Numbered from the stretch's first letter, positions 18,270-27,558 are shown. The stretch is 64,000 nt of DNA from Comamonadaceae bacterium PBBC1 (GCA_002256145.1 NKIP01000015.1:32962-96961); one strand, 5' to 3'. A program made the numbers and translations. Notes: generated by a model from the sequence alone, not told the origin.

Positions 18270-18307
18270 CAGGTGCCGCCATTGAACCCGTGTCAATGCG
18301 GCATCTG
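18270..18307 (+). other. puf intercistronic hairpin between pufA and pufL
   Basis: Arms CAGGTGCCGCCATTGA and TCAATGCGGCATCTG pair with one bulged C and one G-U pair around ACCCGTG. In Rhodobacter a hairpin at the same place stabilises the pufBA part of the mRNA, giving antenna excess over reaction centres. The same function is inferred here. Confidence 0.75.
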
Positions 18308-18337
18308 TTTATCCACTGAAGGCAGGAGGACCCAACC

Positions 18338-19174
18338 ATGGCCATGCTGAGTTTTGAGAAAAAGTACCGCGTTCGCGGTGGTACCCTGCTGGGTGGTGAC
18401 TTGTTTGACTTTTGGGTCGGACCCTTTTACGTCGGCTTCTTCGGCGTCACAACCCTGTTCTTTTCGTTCCTGGGCACGGCGCTCATTTTGTGGGGAGCCT
18501 CACAAGGCCCGACCTGGAACATTTGGCAAATCAGCATCGCACCGCCTGATTTGTCTTACGGCCTGCGCTTTGCGCCCTTGATGGAAGGCGGCCTGTGGCA
18601 GCTCATCACGGTGTGTGCATTGGGCGCTTTTGGCTCGTGGATGATGCGCGAGGTTGAAATCTGCCGCAAGCTGGGCATGGGCTTTCATGTGCCCGTGGCC
18701 TTTGGGGTGGCCATCTCGGCGTATTTCACCTTGGTGGTGATTCGCCCTGTGCTCATGGGCGCTTGGGGCCACGGCTTTCCGTATGGCATCTACAGCCACC
18801 TCGACTGGGTGTCCAACGTGGGTTACCAGTACCTGCACTTTCACTACAACCCGGCGCACATGATCGCTGTGAGTTTCTTCTTTGCCAGTGTGTTTGCCTT
18901 GTCGCTGCACGGCGGTCTGATCTTGTCTTCCACCAACCCCACACCGGGCACCGTGGTCAAGACCCCCGAGCACGAAGACACGTTCTTCCGCGACATCATT
19001 GGCTACTCGATCGGCACCTTGGGCATCCACCGCCTGGGTTTGTTCATGGCCTTGGCGGCCGTGTTGTTCAGCGCCCTGTGCATCGTGCTCAGCGGTCCCT
19101 TCTGGAGCCGTGGCTGGCCCGAGTGGTGGAGCTGGTGGCTGAACATGCCCATCTGGTCCCAGTGGCCCGTCTGA
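18338..19174 (+). CDS. pufL: Photosynthetic reaction centre L subunit
   Basis: A 278-residue five-helix membrane protein. It begins [15 protein letters not shown]. Bacteriochlorophyll and iron ligand histidines are in [20 protein letters not shown] and [17 protein letters not shown] precedes the ATG. It forms the L half of the reaction-centre heterodimer with PufM, encoded 47 bases downstream. Confidence 0.97.
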   Translation: MAMLSFEKKYRVRGGTLLGGDLFDFWVGPFYVGFFGVTTLFFSFLGTALILWGASQGPTWNIWQISIAPPDLSYGLRFAPLMEGGLWQLITVCALGAFGSWMMREVEICRKLGMGFHVPVAFGVAISAYFTLVVIRPVLMGAWGHGFPYGIYSHLDWVSNVGYQYLHFHYNPAHMIAVSFFFASVFALSLHGGLILSSTNPTPGTVVKTPEHEDTFFRDIIGYSIGTLGIHRLGLFMALAAVLFSALCIVLSGPFWSRGWPEWWSWWLNMPIWSQWPV

Positions 19175-19221
19175 TTCGGACTGCACGCAGCACGAACCCC
19201 AAGAATTGAGGAGTACCGCAA

Positions 19222-20199
19222 ATGGCCGACTATCAAAACCTGTTCACCACGGTGCAAGCCGTGGGTCCAGTCCACCACGGGGTGGAACTCGGACACGGCA
19301 ACAGCCCACGCACCGGGCAACCCCTGATCAACTACTGGATCGGTAAATTGGGCAATGCCCAGCTCGGTCCCATCTACCTGGGGGGCCTGGGCCTGGCCTC
19401 ACTCGTGTTCGGCATGATCGCCTTCACCCTGATCGGCATGAACATGCTGGCCTCGGTCAACTACGACCCGATCCAGTTCGTGCGGCAGTTGTTTTGGCTG
19501 TCATTGGAGCCGCCACCACCGAGCTACGGCCTGAGTTTGCCCCCGCTCAACCAGGGCGGCTGGTTCCTCATCGTGGGTTTGTTCCTCACCGCATCGGTGA
19601 TGTTCTGGTGGGCTCGCACTTACCGCCGCGCGGTGGAGCTGGGCATGGGCACACACATCGCTTGGGCCTTTGCAGCCGCCATTTGGTTGTTCCTGGTATT
19701 GGGTTTGTTCCGCCCCATCTTGATGGGATCTTGGGGTGAGGCTGTGCCTTATGGCATCTTCTCCCACCTGGACTGGACGGCGGCCTTCTCGCTGCGCTAC
19801 GGCAACCTGTTCTACAACCCCTTCCACGCGCTGTCCATCGTGTTCCTCTATGGCTCGGCCCTGTTGTTTGCCATGCACGGTGCGACCATTTTGGCGGTGA
19901 CACGCTTCGGAGGCGAACGCGAGATCGAGCAGATCACCGACCGGGGCACAGCCTCTGAGCGTGCCGCCTTGTTCTGGCGCTGGACCATGGGTTTCAACGC
20001 GACCATGGAATCGATTCACCGTTGGGCCTGGTGGTTCGCCGTCCTGTGCCCCATCACGGGCGGTATCGGCATCTTGCTGACCGGCACCGTGGTGGACAAC
20101 TGGTACCTCTGGGCCATCAAGCATGGCGTGGCGCCACCGTACCCCGAAATCTTCCCAGCGATGGTTGACCCCGCACTGAGCATTGGAGCCAAGCCATGA
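19222..20199 (+). CDS. pufM: Photosynthetic reaction centre M subunit
   Basis: A 325-residue five-helix subunit. Ligand residues appear in [16 protein letters not shown] and FAMHGATI, and the non-haem iron site in [22 protein letters not shown] precedes the ATG. The stop overlaps the pufC start (ATGA). Confidence 0.97.
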   Translation: MADYQNLFTTVQAVGPVHHGVELGHGNSPRTGQPLINYWIGKLGNAQLGPIYLGGLGLASLVFGMIAFTLIGMNMLASVNYDPIQFVRQLFWLSLEPPPPSYGLSLPPLNQGGWFLIVGLFLTASVMFWWARTYRRAVELGMGTHIAWAFAAAIWLFLVLGLFRPILMGSWGEAVPYGIFSHLDWTAAFSLRYGNLFYNPFHALSIVFLYGSALLFAMHGATILAVTRFGGEREIEQITDRGTASERAALFWRWTMGFNATMESIHRWAWWFAVLCPITGGIGILLTGTVVDNWYLWAIKHGVAPPYPEIFPAMVDPALSIGAKP

Positions 20200-21257
20200 A
20201 CTTCAACACCTTCTCTCACTCCAGTTGGACGGGCCGCATGGCCAAAGTCCTGGGCCTGGCGCTGGTCGGCGTGGCCTTGGCTGGCTGCGAACGGCCCAGC
20301 CCGGAGACCGTGCAAACCGGCTACCGCGGCACCGGCATGGTCCAGGTTTACAACGCACGTTTGCTTGAAGTCAAAACCGAAAAGAACCAGCCCCCTGTGG
20401 CGATTCCTTCGGCCGGGTCTGACGGGCCCAAAGCTTCACAGGTGTACAAAAACGTCAAAGTTTTGGGTGACCTCAGTGTGGGCGACTTCAACCGCCTGAT
20501 GGTCTCCATGACCAGTTGGGTCGCACCCCAAGAAGGCTGCGCTTATTGCCACGCCTTGCCCAACTTTCAAGACGACACCAAGTACACCAAGGTGGTGGCG
20601 CGGCGCATGGTCGAGATGACCCAACACATCAACGCCGACTGGCAGCCACATGTGGCCAAAACCGGGGTGACTTGCTACACCTGCCATCGCGGTGAACCCG
20701 TGCCCAACGCGATCTGGTTCAAAGCCGATCCACAGCCTTATGGTTCGAATTTCATCGGCGACAAGACCGGACAAAACAGCCCCTCACCGGTGGTCAATTT
20801 GTCTTCCTTGCCCAACGACCCCTTCACCCCGTTCTTGTTGGGCGACCAGAAGATCCGTGTCAATGGCCCCACGGCTTTGCCATCGGGCAACCGCCAGTCG
20901 ATCAAACAAGCCGAATGGACTTATGGGCTGATGACACACATGTCGACCTCGCTGGGTGTGAACTGCACTTATTGCCACAACACGCAGTCTTTCCAGAATT
21001 GGGAAAACAGCCCGCCCCAGCGTGTGACGGCCTGGCACGGCATCCGCATGGCACGTGACTTGAACCTGACCTACATGGAGTCTTTGACCGAAGTCTTTCC
21101 AGAGCACCGCAAGGGCCCCATGGGAGATGTGGCCAAGCTCAACTGTGCCACTTGCCACCAGGGTGCCTACAAGCCTTTGAACGGTGCGCCCATGGCCAAA
21201 GACTTCCCCGAGTTGCTCAAACCCGCTTTGGCTGCTGCCAAAGTCGCGTCCAAGTAG
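20196..21257 (+). CDS. pufC: Reaction-centre tetrahaem cytochrome c subunit
   Basis: A 353-residue periplasmic cytochrome that re-reduces the photo-oxidised special pair. A lipobox LAGC at 28-31 makes it a lipoprotein. Four haem motifs are visible: CAYCH (115-119), CYTCH (160-164), CTYCH (257-261) and CATCH (317-321). Translation is coupled to pufM. Confidence 0.96.
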   Translation: MNFNTFSHSSWTGRMAKVLGLALVGVALAGCERPSPETVQTGYRGTGMVQVYNARLLEVKTEKNQPPVAIPSAGSDGPKASQVYKNVKVLGDLSVGDFNRLMVSMTSWVAPQEGCAYCHALPNFQDDTKYTKVVARRMVEMTQHINADWQPHVAKTGVTCYTCHRGEPVPNAIWFKADPQPYGSNFIGDKTGQNSPSPVVNLSSLPNDPFTPFLLGDQKIRVNGPTALPSGNRQSIKQAEWTYGLMTHMSTSLGVNCTYCHNTQSFQNWENSPPQRVTAWHGIRMARDLNLTYMESLTEVFPEHRKGPMGDVAKLNCATCHQGAYKPLNGAPMAKDFPELLKPALAAAKVASK

Positions 21258-21294
21258 TCGCGCCGCATCACCGTCTTTACTCTGGACAGCTGTC

Positions 21295-22122
21295 ATGGAC
21301 ACCAACACCCCACTTCATGACCCGCTGTCAGGCGTGGTGGTGGTGTTGCTCGCCGACTTTTGTCGCAAGCACCAGGGTTGGGGCTGGCTGCGTCTGGTGG
21401 CTGGTGCCACGCCTTACAAAGATGTGCCCGGCCTGACCATGATCAAAGTCATGGGCAGCGGCCATGGCGGCGGCTTCAGCTTGCGGCCCAGTGCCACACA
21501 CCAAGGCCTGATTTGCACCTTCAGTCATCTGGATTTGGCCTTGCGTTTTCTGGACAGCCCCTTTGTCCAGGCCTACCAAAGCCGTGCCCGTGAGTGCTGG
21601 TCGGGTGTGTTGACGGTGCAGTCGGCACGCGGGCAATGGGACAAGCAAGCTTGGCAAGCCAGCAGCGCAGAAGCTTTGGGTGAGCAGTGGGATCAACAAG
21701 CCCAGGCCAAAGGCCCCTTTGCGGTGCTCACACGAGCCAGCATTGTGCCCACCAAGGCCATGGCCTTTTGGCGTTATGCCCCAGCGGCGCAGGCCGACCT
21801 GGGTCATGCACCAGGATGTTTGTTGGCCATGGGTTTGGGCGAGGCTCCTTTGGTCAGGCAGTGCACATTCAGCTTGTGGCGGGACACAGCCGCCATGCTG
21901 GACTACGCACACCAAGGGGCGCATCAGGTGGCCAGTGCTGCGGCCTACAAGCACCAGTTTTTTTCAGAGTCGCTGTTTGTTCGCATGCAGGTCTTGCAAA
22001 TGGCCGGGGTTTGGCAGGGCCAAGCCTACGACTTAAAAACCCCTGTGTTCAGCACGAACCAAGTCGTTCCAGTGGCCCAGCCGGCCTTGGATGTCCACAC
22101 CTTGGAGCCCAGCCATGTCTGA
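21295..22122 (+). CDS. crtA: Spheroidene monooxygenase
   Basis: A 275-residue enzyme that introduces the keto group converting spheroidene to spheroidenone. Conserved blocks are VMGSGHGGGFSLRP (about 46-59) and LTRASIVPTKAMAFW (about 142-156). The start at 21295 (MDTNT) is chosen because the open frame upstream overlaps pufC. Its last 8 bases overlap crtD. The crtA-crtD-crtC order after puf matches that known from Rubrivivax. Confidence 0.88.
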   Translation: MDTNTPLHDPLSGVVVVLLADFCRKHQGWGWLRLVAGATPYKDVPGLTMIKVMGSGHGGGFSLRPSATHQGLICTFSHLDLALRFLDSPFVQAYQSRARECWSGVLTVQSARGQWDKQAWQASSAEALGEQWDQQAQAKGPFAVLTRASIVPTKAMAFWRYAPAAQADLGHAPGCLLAMGLGEAPLVRQCTFSLWRDTAAMLDYAHQGAHQVASAAAYKHQFFSESLFVRMQVLQMAGVWQGQAYDLKTPVFSTNQVVPVAQPALDVHTLEPSHV

Positions 22123-23647
22123 GCACAAAGTGGTCATCATCGGCGCGGGCATGGGCGGTTTGTGCAGTGCCATTGCACTGGCGCACCGCGGGCTGGATGT
22201 CACCGTGGTCGAGTCAGCCCAGGCACCCGGTGGCAAGGTCCACAGCCGCGAGGTCAACGGCGCACACATCGACAGCGGCCCCACCGTGTTCACCATGCGC
22301 TGGGTGTTTGATGCCTTGCTGGGCAGCGTGGGCACCAGTGTCGAGGCCGAGATGCGCATCACACCGCTGCAAGTGTTGGCGCGGCACTTTTGGCCCGATG
22401 GCAGCCAGCTCGATTTGTCGGCCAACCCCCAGGAAAGCGAAGCGGCCATTGCCGCTTGGTCTGGCGGTGACGAAGCCCGGCGTTTTGCTGATTTTTGCAA
22501 AACCACCCGTCAGCTGTATGCCTCGCTCGAAGGCCCCATGATCCGGGCCCAGCGTCCGAGCATGGGCGGTTTCATGGGGGACTTGGGTTTCAAAGGTTTG
22601 GGCGTGTTGGCCCAACTCGGTCCCATGCGCAGCCTGTGGCAGCAACTGGGCCACCAATTCACGGACCCGCGTTTGCGTCAACTCTTTGCCCGCTACGCCA
22701 CCTATTGTGGTTCATCGCCATGGCAGTCACCGGCCACCCTGATGCTGATCGCACAAGTCGAGATGGACGGTGTCTGGTCGGTCGAAGGCGGCATGGTCGG
22801 CATGGCCCAATCGCTGGCCCGGGTGGCCCGTCGACAAGGGGCGGTGTTCCGTTACCAAAGCACCTGCCAGCGCATCGAAAAGCGCCAGGGCCGCGTGTGT
22901 GGTGTGCACCTGCAGTCGGGCGAATTTTTAGCGGCCGACCGCATCATCTTCAATGGCGACGCGTCCGCTTTGCGCCAGGGTTTGCTGGGCGATGAGGTGC
23001 GCAGTGCCGTGCCCAAGGCGGCACCTCCGCGATCTTTGTCGGCCTTGACCTGGTCGATGCATGCCCCCGCCGATGGTGTGGCTCTGGACCGGCACAACGT
23101 GTTTTTTCAAAGCACCTACGCCAGCGAATTTGAAGACATTTTTGAGCGCCAGCGCCTGCCGCAGCAGCCCACGGTTTATGTCTGTGCACAAGACCGACCT
23201 GCGGACCTTTTGCCTGGCCAGTCAGAACGCATTTTTTGTTTGGTCAACGCACCCGCCAGCGGTGATGGCAACGCAATCACCGAGGAGGCTTTAGAACAAT
23301 GCCAAACGAAAACCTTTCAGCACCTGTCTCGCCTGGGTCTGCAGCTGCACCCCACAGCGGCCAACAGCTTGCGCACGACACCGCAGGACTTTCATCGGCG
23401 TTTTCCGGCCAGCGCGGGAGCCCTGTACGGGCAGGCCACACACGGCTGGACCAGCATCTTCAGCAGACCTGGCTCCACCACACCCCTGCAGGGCCTGTAT
23501 CTGGCGGGGGGCAGCGTGCATCCTGGGCCGGGGGTTCCGATGGCGGCGCTGTCCGGGCAGCGGGCGGCCGAGGCCGTGATGGCGAGCCTCGCTTCGACCA
23601 GCACGTCCCCGATGGAGGCTACCTTTGGTGGTATGTCGACGCCATGA
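22115..23647 (+). CDS. crtD: 1-Hydroxycarotenoid 3,4-desaturase
   Basis: A 510-residue FAD-dependent desaturase. The N-terminal dinucleotide motif VVIIGAGMGGL (5-15) and the C-terminal GLYLAGGSVHPGPGVPMA block are typical of CrtI/CrtD; position between crtA and crtC points to CrtD, which introduces the 3,4 double bond of hydroxyneurosporene derivatives. The start at 22115 overlaps crtA. The end overlaps the crtC reading frame by tens of bases. Confidence 0.87.
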   Translation: MSEHKVVIIGAGMGGLCSAIALAHRGLDVTVVESAQAPGGKVHSREVNGAHIDSGPTVFTMRWVFDALLGSVGTSVEAEMRITPLQVLARHFWPDGSQLDLSANPQESEAAIAAWSGGDEARRFADFCKTTRQLYASLEGPMIRAQRPSMGGFMGDLGFKGLGVLAQLGPMRSLWQQLGHQFTDPRLRQLFARYATYCGSSPWQSPATLMLIAQVEMDGVWSVEGGMVGMAQSLARVARRQGAVFRYQSTCQRIEKRQGRVCGVHLQSGEFLAADRIIFNGDASALRQGLLGDEVRSAVPKAAPPRSLSALTWSMHAPADGVALDRHNVFFQSTYASEFEDIFERQRLPQQPTVYVCAQDRPADLLPGQSERIFCLVNAPASGDGNAITEEALEQCQTKTFQHLSRLGLQLHPTAANSLRTTPQDFHRRFPASAGALYGQATHGWTSIFSRPGSTTPLQGLYLAGGSVHPGPGVPMAALSGQRAAEAVMASLASTSTSPMEATFGGMSTP

Positions 23648-24507
23648 GTGATTGCGGCCAACACGGCATCACCCTCATTGCCTTTGTGGGCAGTGTGTTC
23701 TCGCCTTATTACGCTTGGGCGCGGCGCAGTGGCCGCGCCAGTCCAGAAAATCATTGCGCCCTGAACGTGGCCATTTACAGCAAAGGCCAAGGCCGCTGGG
23801 CCATGACCGAGCGGGGCCAGCGCCACTGCCATCGCAGCGAACGCCAATTCACCATTGGACCGAGTCAACTGAGCTGGGACGGTGACTGTCTGAGCATCGA
23901 CATCAACGAAGTGTGTGTGCCTTTTCCGCACCGCATTCGGGGTCGCATCAAACTGTGGCCACAGCAATTGTTTGGTTACTCCACCCCCTTGGATGTGGCA
24001 GGCCAACACCGTTGGGGACCTTTGGCACCGGCCTCGCGCATCGAGGTGGACCTGAGCGCCCCAGACCTGAAATGGCAAGGCCACGCCTACCTCGATTCCA
24101 ACGAAGGCGACGAGCCGGTAGACCGGGGTTTTCACACCTGGGACTGGTCACGCGCCCGCACCCGCGATGGCTCTACCGTGGTGTTTTACGACATGCAAGC
24201 ACCTGGCACCGAAGACCGTGTGCTGTCGCTGCGCTTCACACCCAAGGGCACGGTCGAGCCCATCGCCACGCCCCCGGCGCAGCGCCTGTCCAAAACGGCT
24301 TGGCGCATTGCCCGGCGCATGCGCAGCGCACACCCTGTGCGGGTGCACGAACAACTCGAAGACACGCCGTTTTACCAGCGTGCCTTGCTGCAATTTGACT
24401 ACGCAGGCGAGCCCTTGCTCGCCTTCCACGAAACCCTGTCGGTGCCACGCTTGGTGTCACCGGTGGTTCAAGCCATGCTGCCCTGGCGCATGCCAAGGCG
24501 GGCTTGA
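23644..24507 (+). CDS. crtC: Carotenoid 1,2-hydratase (start uncertain)
   Basis: From the first in-frame ATG (23644) a 287-residue protein is read, with SVFSPYYAWAR (about 17-27) and the central GHAYLDSNEG and WDWSRAR blocks typical of CrtC, which adds water across the 1,2 double bond of neurosporene or lycopene. The same frame upstream (from about 23587) reads PRFDQHVPDGGYLWWYVDA, which is conserved N-terminal CrtC sequence, yet has no ATG, GTG or TTG start back to 23299. A one-base deletion after an ATG at 23579, a non-standard start or a sequence error are the possible explanations. Confidence 0.85.
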   Translation: MSDCGQHGITLIAFVGSVFSPYYAWARRSGRASPENHCALNVAIYSKGQGRWAMTERGQRHCHRSERQFTIGPSQLSWDGDCLSIDINEVCVPFPHRIRGRIKLWPQQLFGYSTPLDVAGQHRWGPLAPASRIEVDLSAPDLKWQGHAYLDSNEGDEPVDRGFHTWDWSRARTRDGSTVVFYDMQAPGTEDRVLSLRFTPKGTVEPIATPPAQRLSKTAWRIARRMRSAHPVRVHEQLEDTPFYQRALLQFDYAGEPLLAFHETLSVPRLVSPVVQAMLPWRMPRRA

Positions 24508-24645
24508 GATGAACAACCTTGAACTTGTCCAGCCCGGCCCAATGTGCCGACGTGCGAGCGCGTTCAAGGCAACCCCATTTGTGGCCATGGTGGCCATGAA
24601 TAGCCCTCGTGCGGGCCTTGCACGTTTTCTTCAAGGAGAAAAACT

Positions 24646-24798
24646 ATGTCGAACTCAGACAAAGTCTGGCCAACGGGACTGACCGAGGCCGAATCGGAAG
24701 AGATTCACCGCAATCTCATCCAGGGTACGCAAATCTTCGGCATGATTGCCGCATTTGCCCACCTGTTGGCCTTCATCTATTCACCTTGGCTCAAATAA
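24646..24798 (+). CDS. pucB: Light-harvesting 2 beta polypeptide
   Basis: A 50-residue antenna protein: WPTGLTEAESEEIHRNL, then the membrane helix with the B850-type ligand His-39 in AFAHLLAF and a short SPWLK end. AAGGAG precedes the ATG. It follows crtC by 138 bases that contain a small CGTGC/GCACG hairpin but no visible PpsR site, so it may be read through from crtC. Confidence 0.95.
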   Translation: MSNSDKVWPTGLTEAESEEIHRNLIQGTQIFGMIAAFAHLLAFIYSPWLK

Positions 24799-24811
24799 AA
24801 GAGGTACTACC

Positions 24812-25006
24812 ATGATCTATTCGAAAATGTGGTGTGTGGTGAAACCTTCGGTCGGTATTCCAGTGTTCATCGCTGCTGTGGCCATTGCGTCCTTCAGCGT
24901 GCACCTGGCCCTGACCCTGAACACCTCTTGGGTGAAAAACTTCCTCAACGGTGGCACCAAAGTGGTGGCTGCTGCACCTGCGGCCGATGCTGCGGTGAAG
25001 AAGTAA
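24812..25006 (+). CDS. pucA: Light-harvesting 2 alpha polypeptide, Phe44/Leu45 type
   Basis: A 64-residue antenna protein that aligns without gaps to purple-bacterial LH2 alpha chains: KMWCVVKPSVGIP, ligand His-31, Trp-40. Positions 44 and 45 are Phe and Leu where B800-850 chains have Tyr and Trp/Tyr. In Rhodoblastus acidophilus strains Phe44/Leu45 marks the blue-shifted B800-820 complex, so absorption near 820 nm is predicted. The Ala/Lys-rich tail (52-64) is extended. pucC follows after a hairpin. Confidence 0.93.
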   Translation: MIYSKMWCVVKPSVGIPVFIAAVAIASFSVHLALTLNTSWVKNFLNGGTKVVAAAPAADAAVKK

Positions 25007-25027
25007 CGGGTGAACCCCGCCGAACGG

Positions 25028-25047
25028 CCAAGCGCGAAAGCGCTTGG
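25028..25047 (+). other. Hairpin between pucA and pucC
   Basis: Perfect 8-base arms CCAAGCGC/GCGCTTGG close a GAAA tetraloop, followed by TCTTTCC. A hairpin here probably stabilises pucBA mRNA and limits readthrough into pucC. Confidence 0.7.
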
Positions 25048-25057
25048 TCTTTCCTCC

Positions 25058-26443
25058 ATGACCAAAACCAAAAAACCATCTTCTTTGGCGTACACGCTGG
25101 CCAGCTTGGGCCCCCGTTTTTTGCCATTCGCCGACGCCGCCAGCGAGGATCTGCCGCTGTCCCGTCTGCTGCGCTTGTCGCTGTTTCAAATTTCTGTCGG
25201 CATGGCCATGGTCATGCTGGTGGGCACCCTGAATCGCGTGATGATTGTGGAGCTGCAAGTTCCCGCCACGCTGGTGTCTTTGATGGTGGCCCTGCCTTTG
25301 CTGGTGGCCCCTTTTCGTGCCCTGATCGGTTTTCGCTCGGACAACCACCGCTCCCAGCTGGGCTGGCGGCGGGTGCCCTACATCTGGATGGGCAGCCTGC
25401 TGCAATTTGGCGGTTTTTCCATCATGCCTTTTGCGCTCTTGGTGCTGGCCGGGGCAGGGCAGTCCAGCCAAGCGCCGGCGTGGGTAGGTTTGTTGGGCGC
25501 GGCCGGTGCCTTTGTGTTGGTGGGCATTGGCATGCACACCGTGCAAACGGCAGGCTTGGCCCTGGCCACCGACCTGGCCCCGCCCGAGAGTCAACCCAAA
25601 GTCGTGGGCCTCATGTACGTGATGCAACTGGTCGGCATGATCGGCAGTGCTTTGATGCTGGGCCATTTGCTGCGCGACTACAGTCCGGGTCAGCTCATTC
25701 GTGTGGTGCAAGCGGTGGCCGTGATGACCTTGGTGCTCAACGTGGTGGCCTTGTGGAAACAAGAGCCGCGCAGCCGTCTGCGCAAACCGGGCACCCCGGT
25801 TGACCACACTTTCGCACAAGCCTGGCAGCTGTTTTGCCAAGGGCCCAACACCTTGCGTCGTTTGCTCGCGGTGGGGCTGGGCACCATGGCCTTCACCATG
25901 GAAGATGTATTGTTGGAACCTTTTGGTGGTGAGATTTTGAATCTGAGTGTTTCCACCACCACCATGCTCACCGCCACATTGGCATTGGGCGGTTTGATCG
26001 GTTTTGCCTGGGCCTCCAAGGTGCTCGGGCGGGGTGGGGACGCTTACCGCATGGCCAGTTGGGGCTCATGGGTGGGTGTGCCTGCTTTTGTGGCCGTGAT
26101 GGCCTCCGCCCCCTTGGCATCTCCCGTTCTGTTTGCGACGGGCATCTTCTTGATTGGTTTGGGCGGGGGGTTGTTTGCGCACGGCACACTGACCGCCACC
26201 ATGCAATTGGCCCCTCCTGAGCAAATTGGCTTGGCCATGGGCGCATGGGGCGCAGTGCAGGCCACCGCAGCCGGTGTGGGCATGGCTGCTGGCGGTTTGA
26301 TTCGCGACGGCGTAGCCTTGTTCAGCAGTTCAGTGCTGGGCTATTCGGCTGTGTACGGACTCGAAATTGTGCTGCTGCTGCTGACCCTTTGGGCTATGGG
26401 ACCTTTGATGCGGCCTGTACGGCAAGCAGCCAAGTTTGCATAA
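25058..26443 (+). CDS. pucC: PucC-family light-harvesting assembly protein (MFS fold)
   Basis: A 461-residue inner-membrane protein with about 12 hydrophobic segments. The family blocks LNRVMIVELQVPATLVS, FRSDNHRSQLGWRRVPYIW and the ALGGLIGFAWASKVLGRG region are clear. PucC/LhaA proteins deliver bacteriochlorophyll to LH complexes. Adjacent pucBA points to the LH2-specific member. The start is uncertain: GTG at 25010 would include the hairpin, and ATG at 25058 lacks a good ribosome site. Confidence 0.88.
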   Translation: MTKTKKPSSLAYTLASLGPRFLPFADAASEDLPLSRLLRLSLFQISVGMAMVMLVGTLNRVMIVELQVPATLVSLMVALPLLVAPFRALIGFRSDNHRSQLGWRRVPYIWMGSLLQFGGFSIMPFALLVLAGAGQSSQAPAWVGLLGAAGAFVLVGIGMHTVQTAGLALATDLAPPESQPKVVGLMYVMQLVGMIGSALMLGHLLRDYSPGQLIRVVQAVAVMTLVLNVVALWKQEPRSRLRKPGTPVDHTFAQAWQLFCQGPNTLRRLLAVGLGTMAFTMEDVLLEPFGGEILNLSVSTTTMLTATLALGGLIGFAWASKVLGRGGDAYRMASWGSWVGVPAFVAVMASAPLASPVLFATGIFLIGLGGGLFAHGTLTATMQLAPPEQIGLAMGAWGAVQATAAGVGMAAGGLIRDGVALFSSSVLGYSAVYGLEIVLLLLTLWAMGPLMRPVRQAAKFA

Positions 26444-26488
26444 TCTGTTTGTTTTTCAATCCATTTCACCTTTTAAAAAGGAATCGCC

Positions 26489-26584
26489 ATGCAAACCCAT
26501 CACGTTCTCATCATCATGTTTGTTGTCTTTGGCTTGTTCATGCTGGCCAACTGGTTCAACCGTCCAAAAGGCCCACGCAAGTGA
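26489..26584 (+). CDS. Membrane peptide of 31 residues after pucC (orf31)
   Basis: A strong AAAAAGGA ribosome site precedes an ATG opening a 31-residue peptide: short N-terminus with two His, a hydrophobic helix (about 6-21) and a basic RPKGPRK end. The composition is that of a real single-span membrane peptide, not a random frame. Placed 45 bases after pucC at the end of the superoperon, it may be a small LH2- or reaction-centre-associated subunit. I do not recognise a family. Confidence 0.65.
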   Translation: MQTHHVLIIMFVVFGLFMLANWFNRPKGPRK

Positions 26585-26590
26585 GGTGGA

Positions 26591-26622
26591 CGGGGTCATA
26601 TCGAATAAAAGTTTGACCCCCG
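26591..26622 (+). other. Hairpin at the end of the photosynthesis superoperon
   Basis: Arms CGGGGTCA (26591-26598) and TGACCCC(C)G (26614-26622) flank an AT-rich loop just after the 31-codon gene. No T-run follows; it may act as a 3' stabiliser or a factor-dependent end. Confidence 0.45.
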
Positions 26623-26640
26623 TTCGCAATCTTCCACAAG

Positions 26641-26888
26641 CTTGGCTGCCTTTGTGGAGCTTGCCCTGCAAGCGATCAACCGTCGAACCGCCGCAACCGC
26701 AGCCATCGCCAGCAGGGCTGTCTCCTGCAAAAAAACCAATTGACCGTGCCTGCCTTTGTAGGAGCTTGCCCTGCAAGCGATCAACCTTCGACCCCCCACA
26801 ACCGCAGCCATCGCCAGCAGGGCTGTCTCCTGCAAAAAAACCAATTGACCGTGGCTGCCTTTGTAGGAGCTTGCCCTGCAAGCGATCA
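26641..26888. repeat. BIME-like repeat array, about 2.4 units
   Basis: Alternating head (GTAGGAGCTTGCCCTGCAAG + CGATCA) and inverted tail (GCCAGCAGGGCTGTCTCCTG) elements repeat at about 105 bases. Head and tail can pair with each other. The same unit forms a longer array at 39371-39976. The array lies between convergent orf31 and the exporter gene. Confidence 0.8.
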
Positions 26889-26895
26889 TCGCGAA

Positions 26896-27558
26896 TCATT
26901 TGATCTGGTTCGACAGGCCAGCCCAGACATGGCGCACCAGCAAGGCCGACAGCACCCACATGGTCACGCCGATCAGCGCATCCAGCACCTGCCAGGCGCG
27001 GGGCCTGGCAAACCAGGGCGCTAACCACCGTGCCCCAAAGCCCAAGGCGCTGAACCACAACAAACTGGCTGTGCTGGCCCCAGCCGCAAACCAGCCCTGC
27101 AAGGGGGTTGGCTGCTGCGCGCCAATGCTGCCCACCAAGAGCACCGTGTCCAGATACACATGCGGGTTGAGCAAGGTGAAGGCCGCCGCTTGGGCCAGCG
27201 CCGCCCCCAGACTCAGGCCCACTCCCGTGCTGGTCACGTCCAGCTTGCTGGCCTGACGCGCTCGCTGCAGTGCCCGCCAGCCATACACGGCCAAAAACAC
27301 CGCCCCGCCCAAAGCCAGTGCTCTTGCAAACGCTGGCCGCTCACCCAGCGCTTGCGCCATGCCCAGAACGCCCGCCGTGATCAGCAGCGCATCGGCCACC
27401 GCACAAAACGCCACCACGCTGCCCACATGCTCGCTGCGTAGACCTTGGCGCAACACAAAAGCGTTTTGCGCCCCAATGGCAACGATCAGGCCCAGCCCCA
27501 AAACCATGCCCTGCACAAAAACAGGCCATCCCCAATTCAGTGTGTGATTCCAATTCAT
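26896..27558 (-). CDS. LysE/ArgO family amino acid exporter
   Basis: A 220-residue membrane protein with about six hydrophobic segments. The LGLIVAIGAQNAFVLRQGL block (about 22-40) is the LysE/ArgO signature; family members export lysine or arginine. It is divergent from an ArgP/LysG-type LysR regulator with a palindrome between them, the classical arrangement for amino acid-induced export. Confidence 0.9.
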   Translation of the reverse strand: MNWNHTLNWGWPVFVQGMVLGLGLIVAIGAQNAFVLRQGLRSEHVGSVVAFCAVADALLITAGVLGMAQALGERPAFARALALGGAVFLAVYGWRALQRARQASKLDVTSTGVGLSLGAALAQAAAFTLLNPHVYLDTVLLVGSIGAQQPTPLQGWFAAGASTASLLWFSALGFGARWLAPWFARPRAWQVLDALIGVTMWVLSALLVRHVWAGLSNQIK

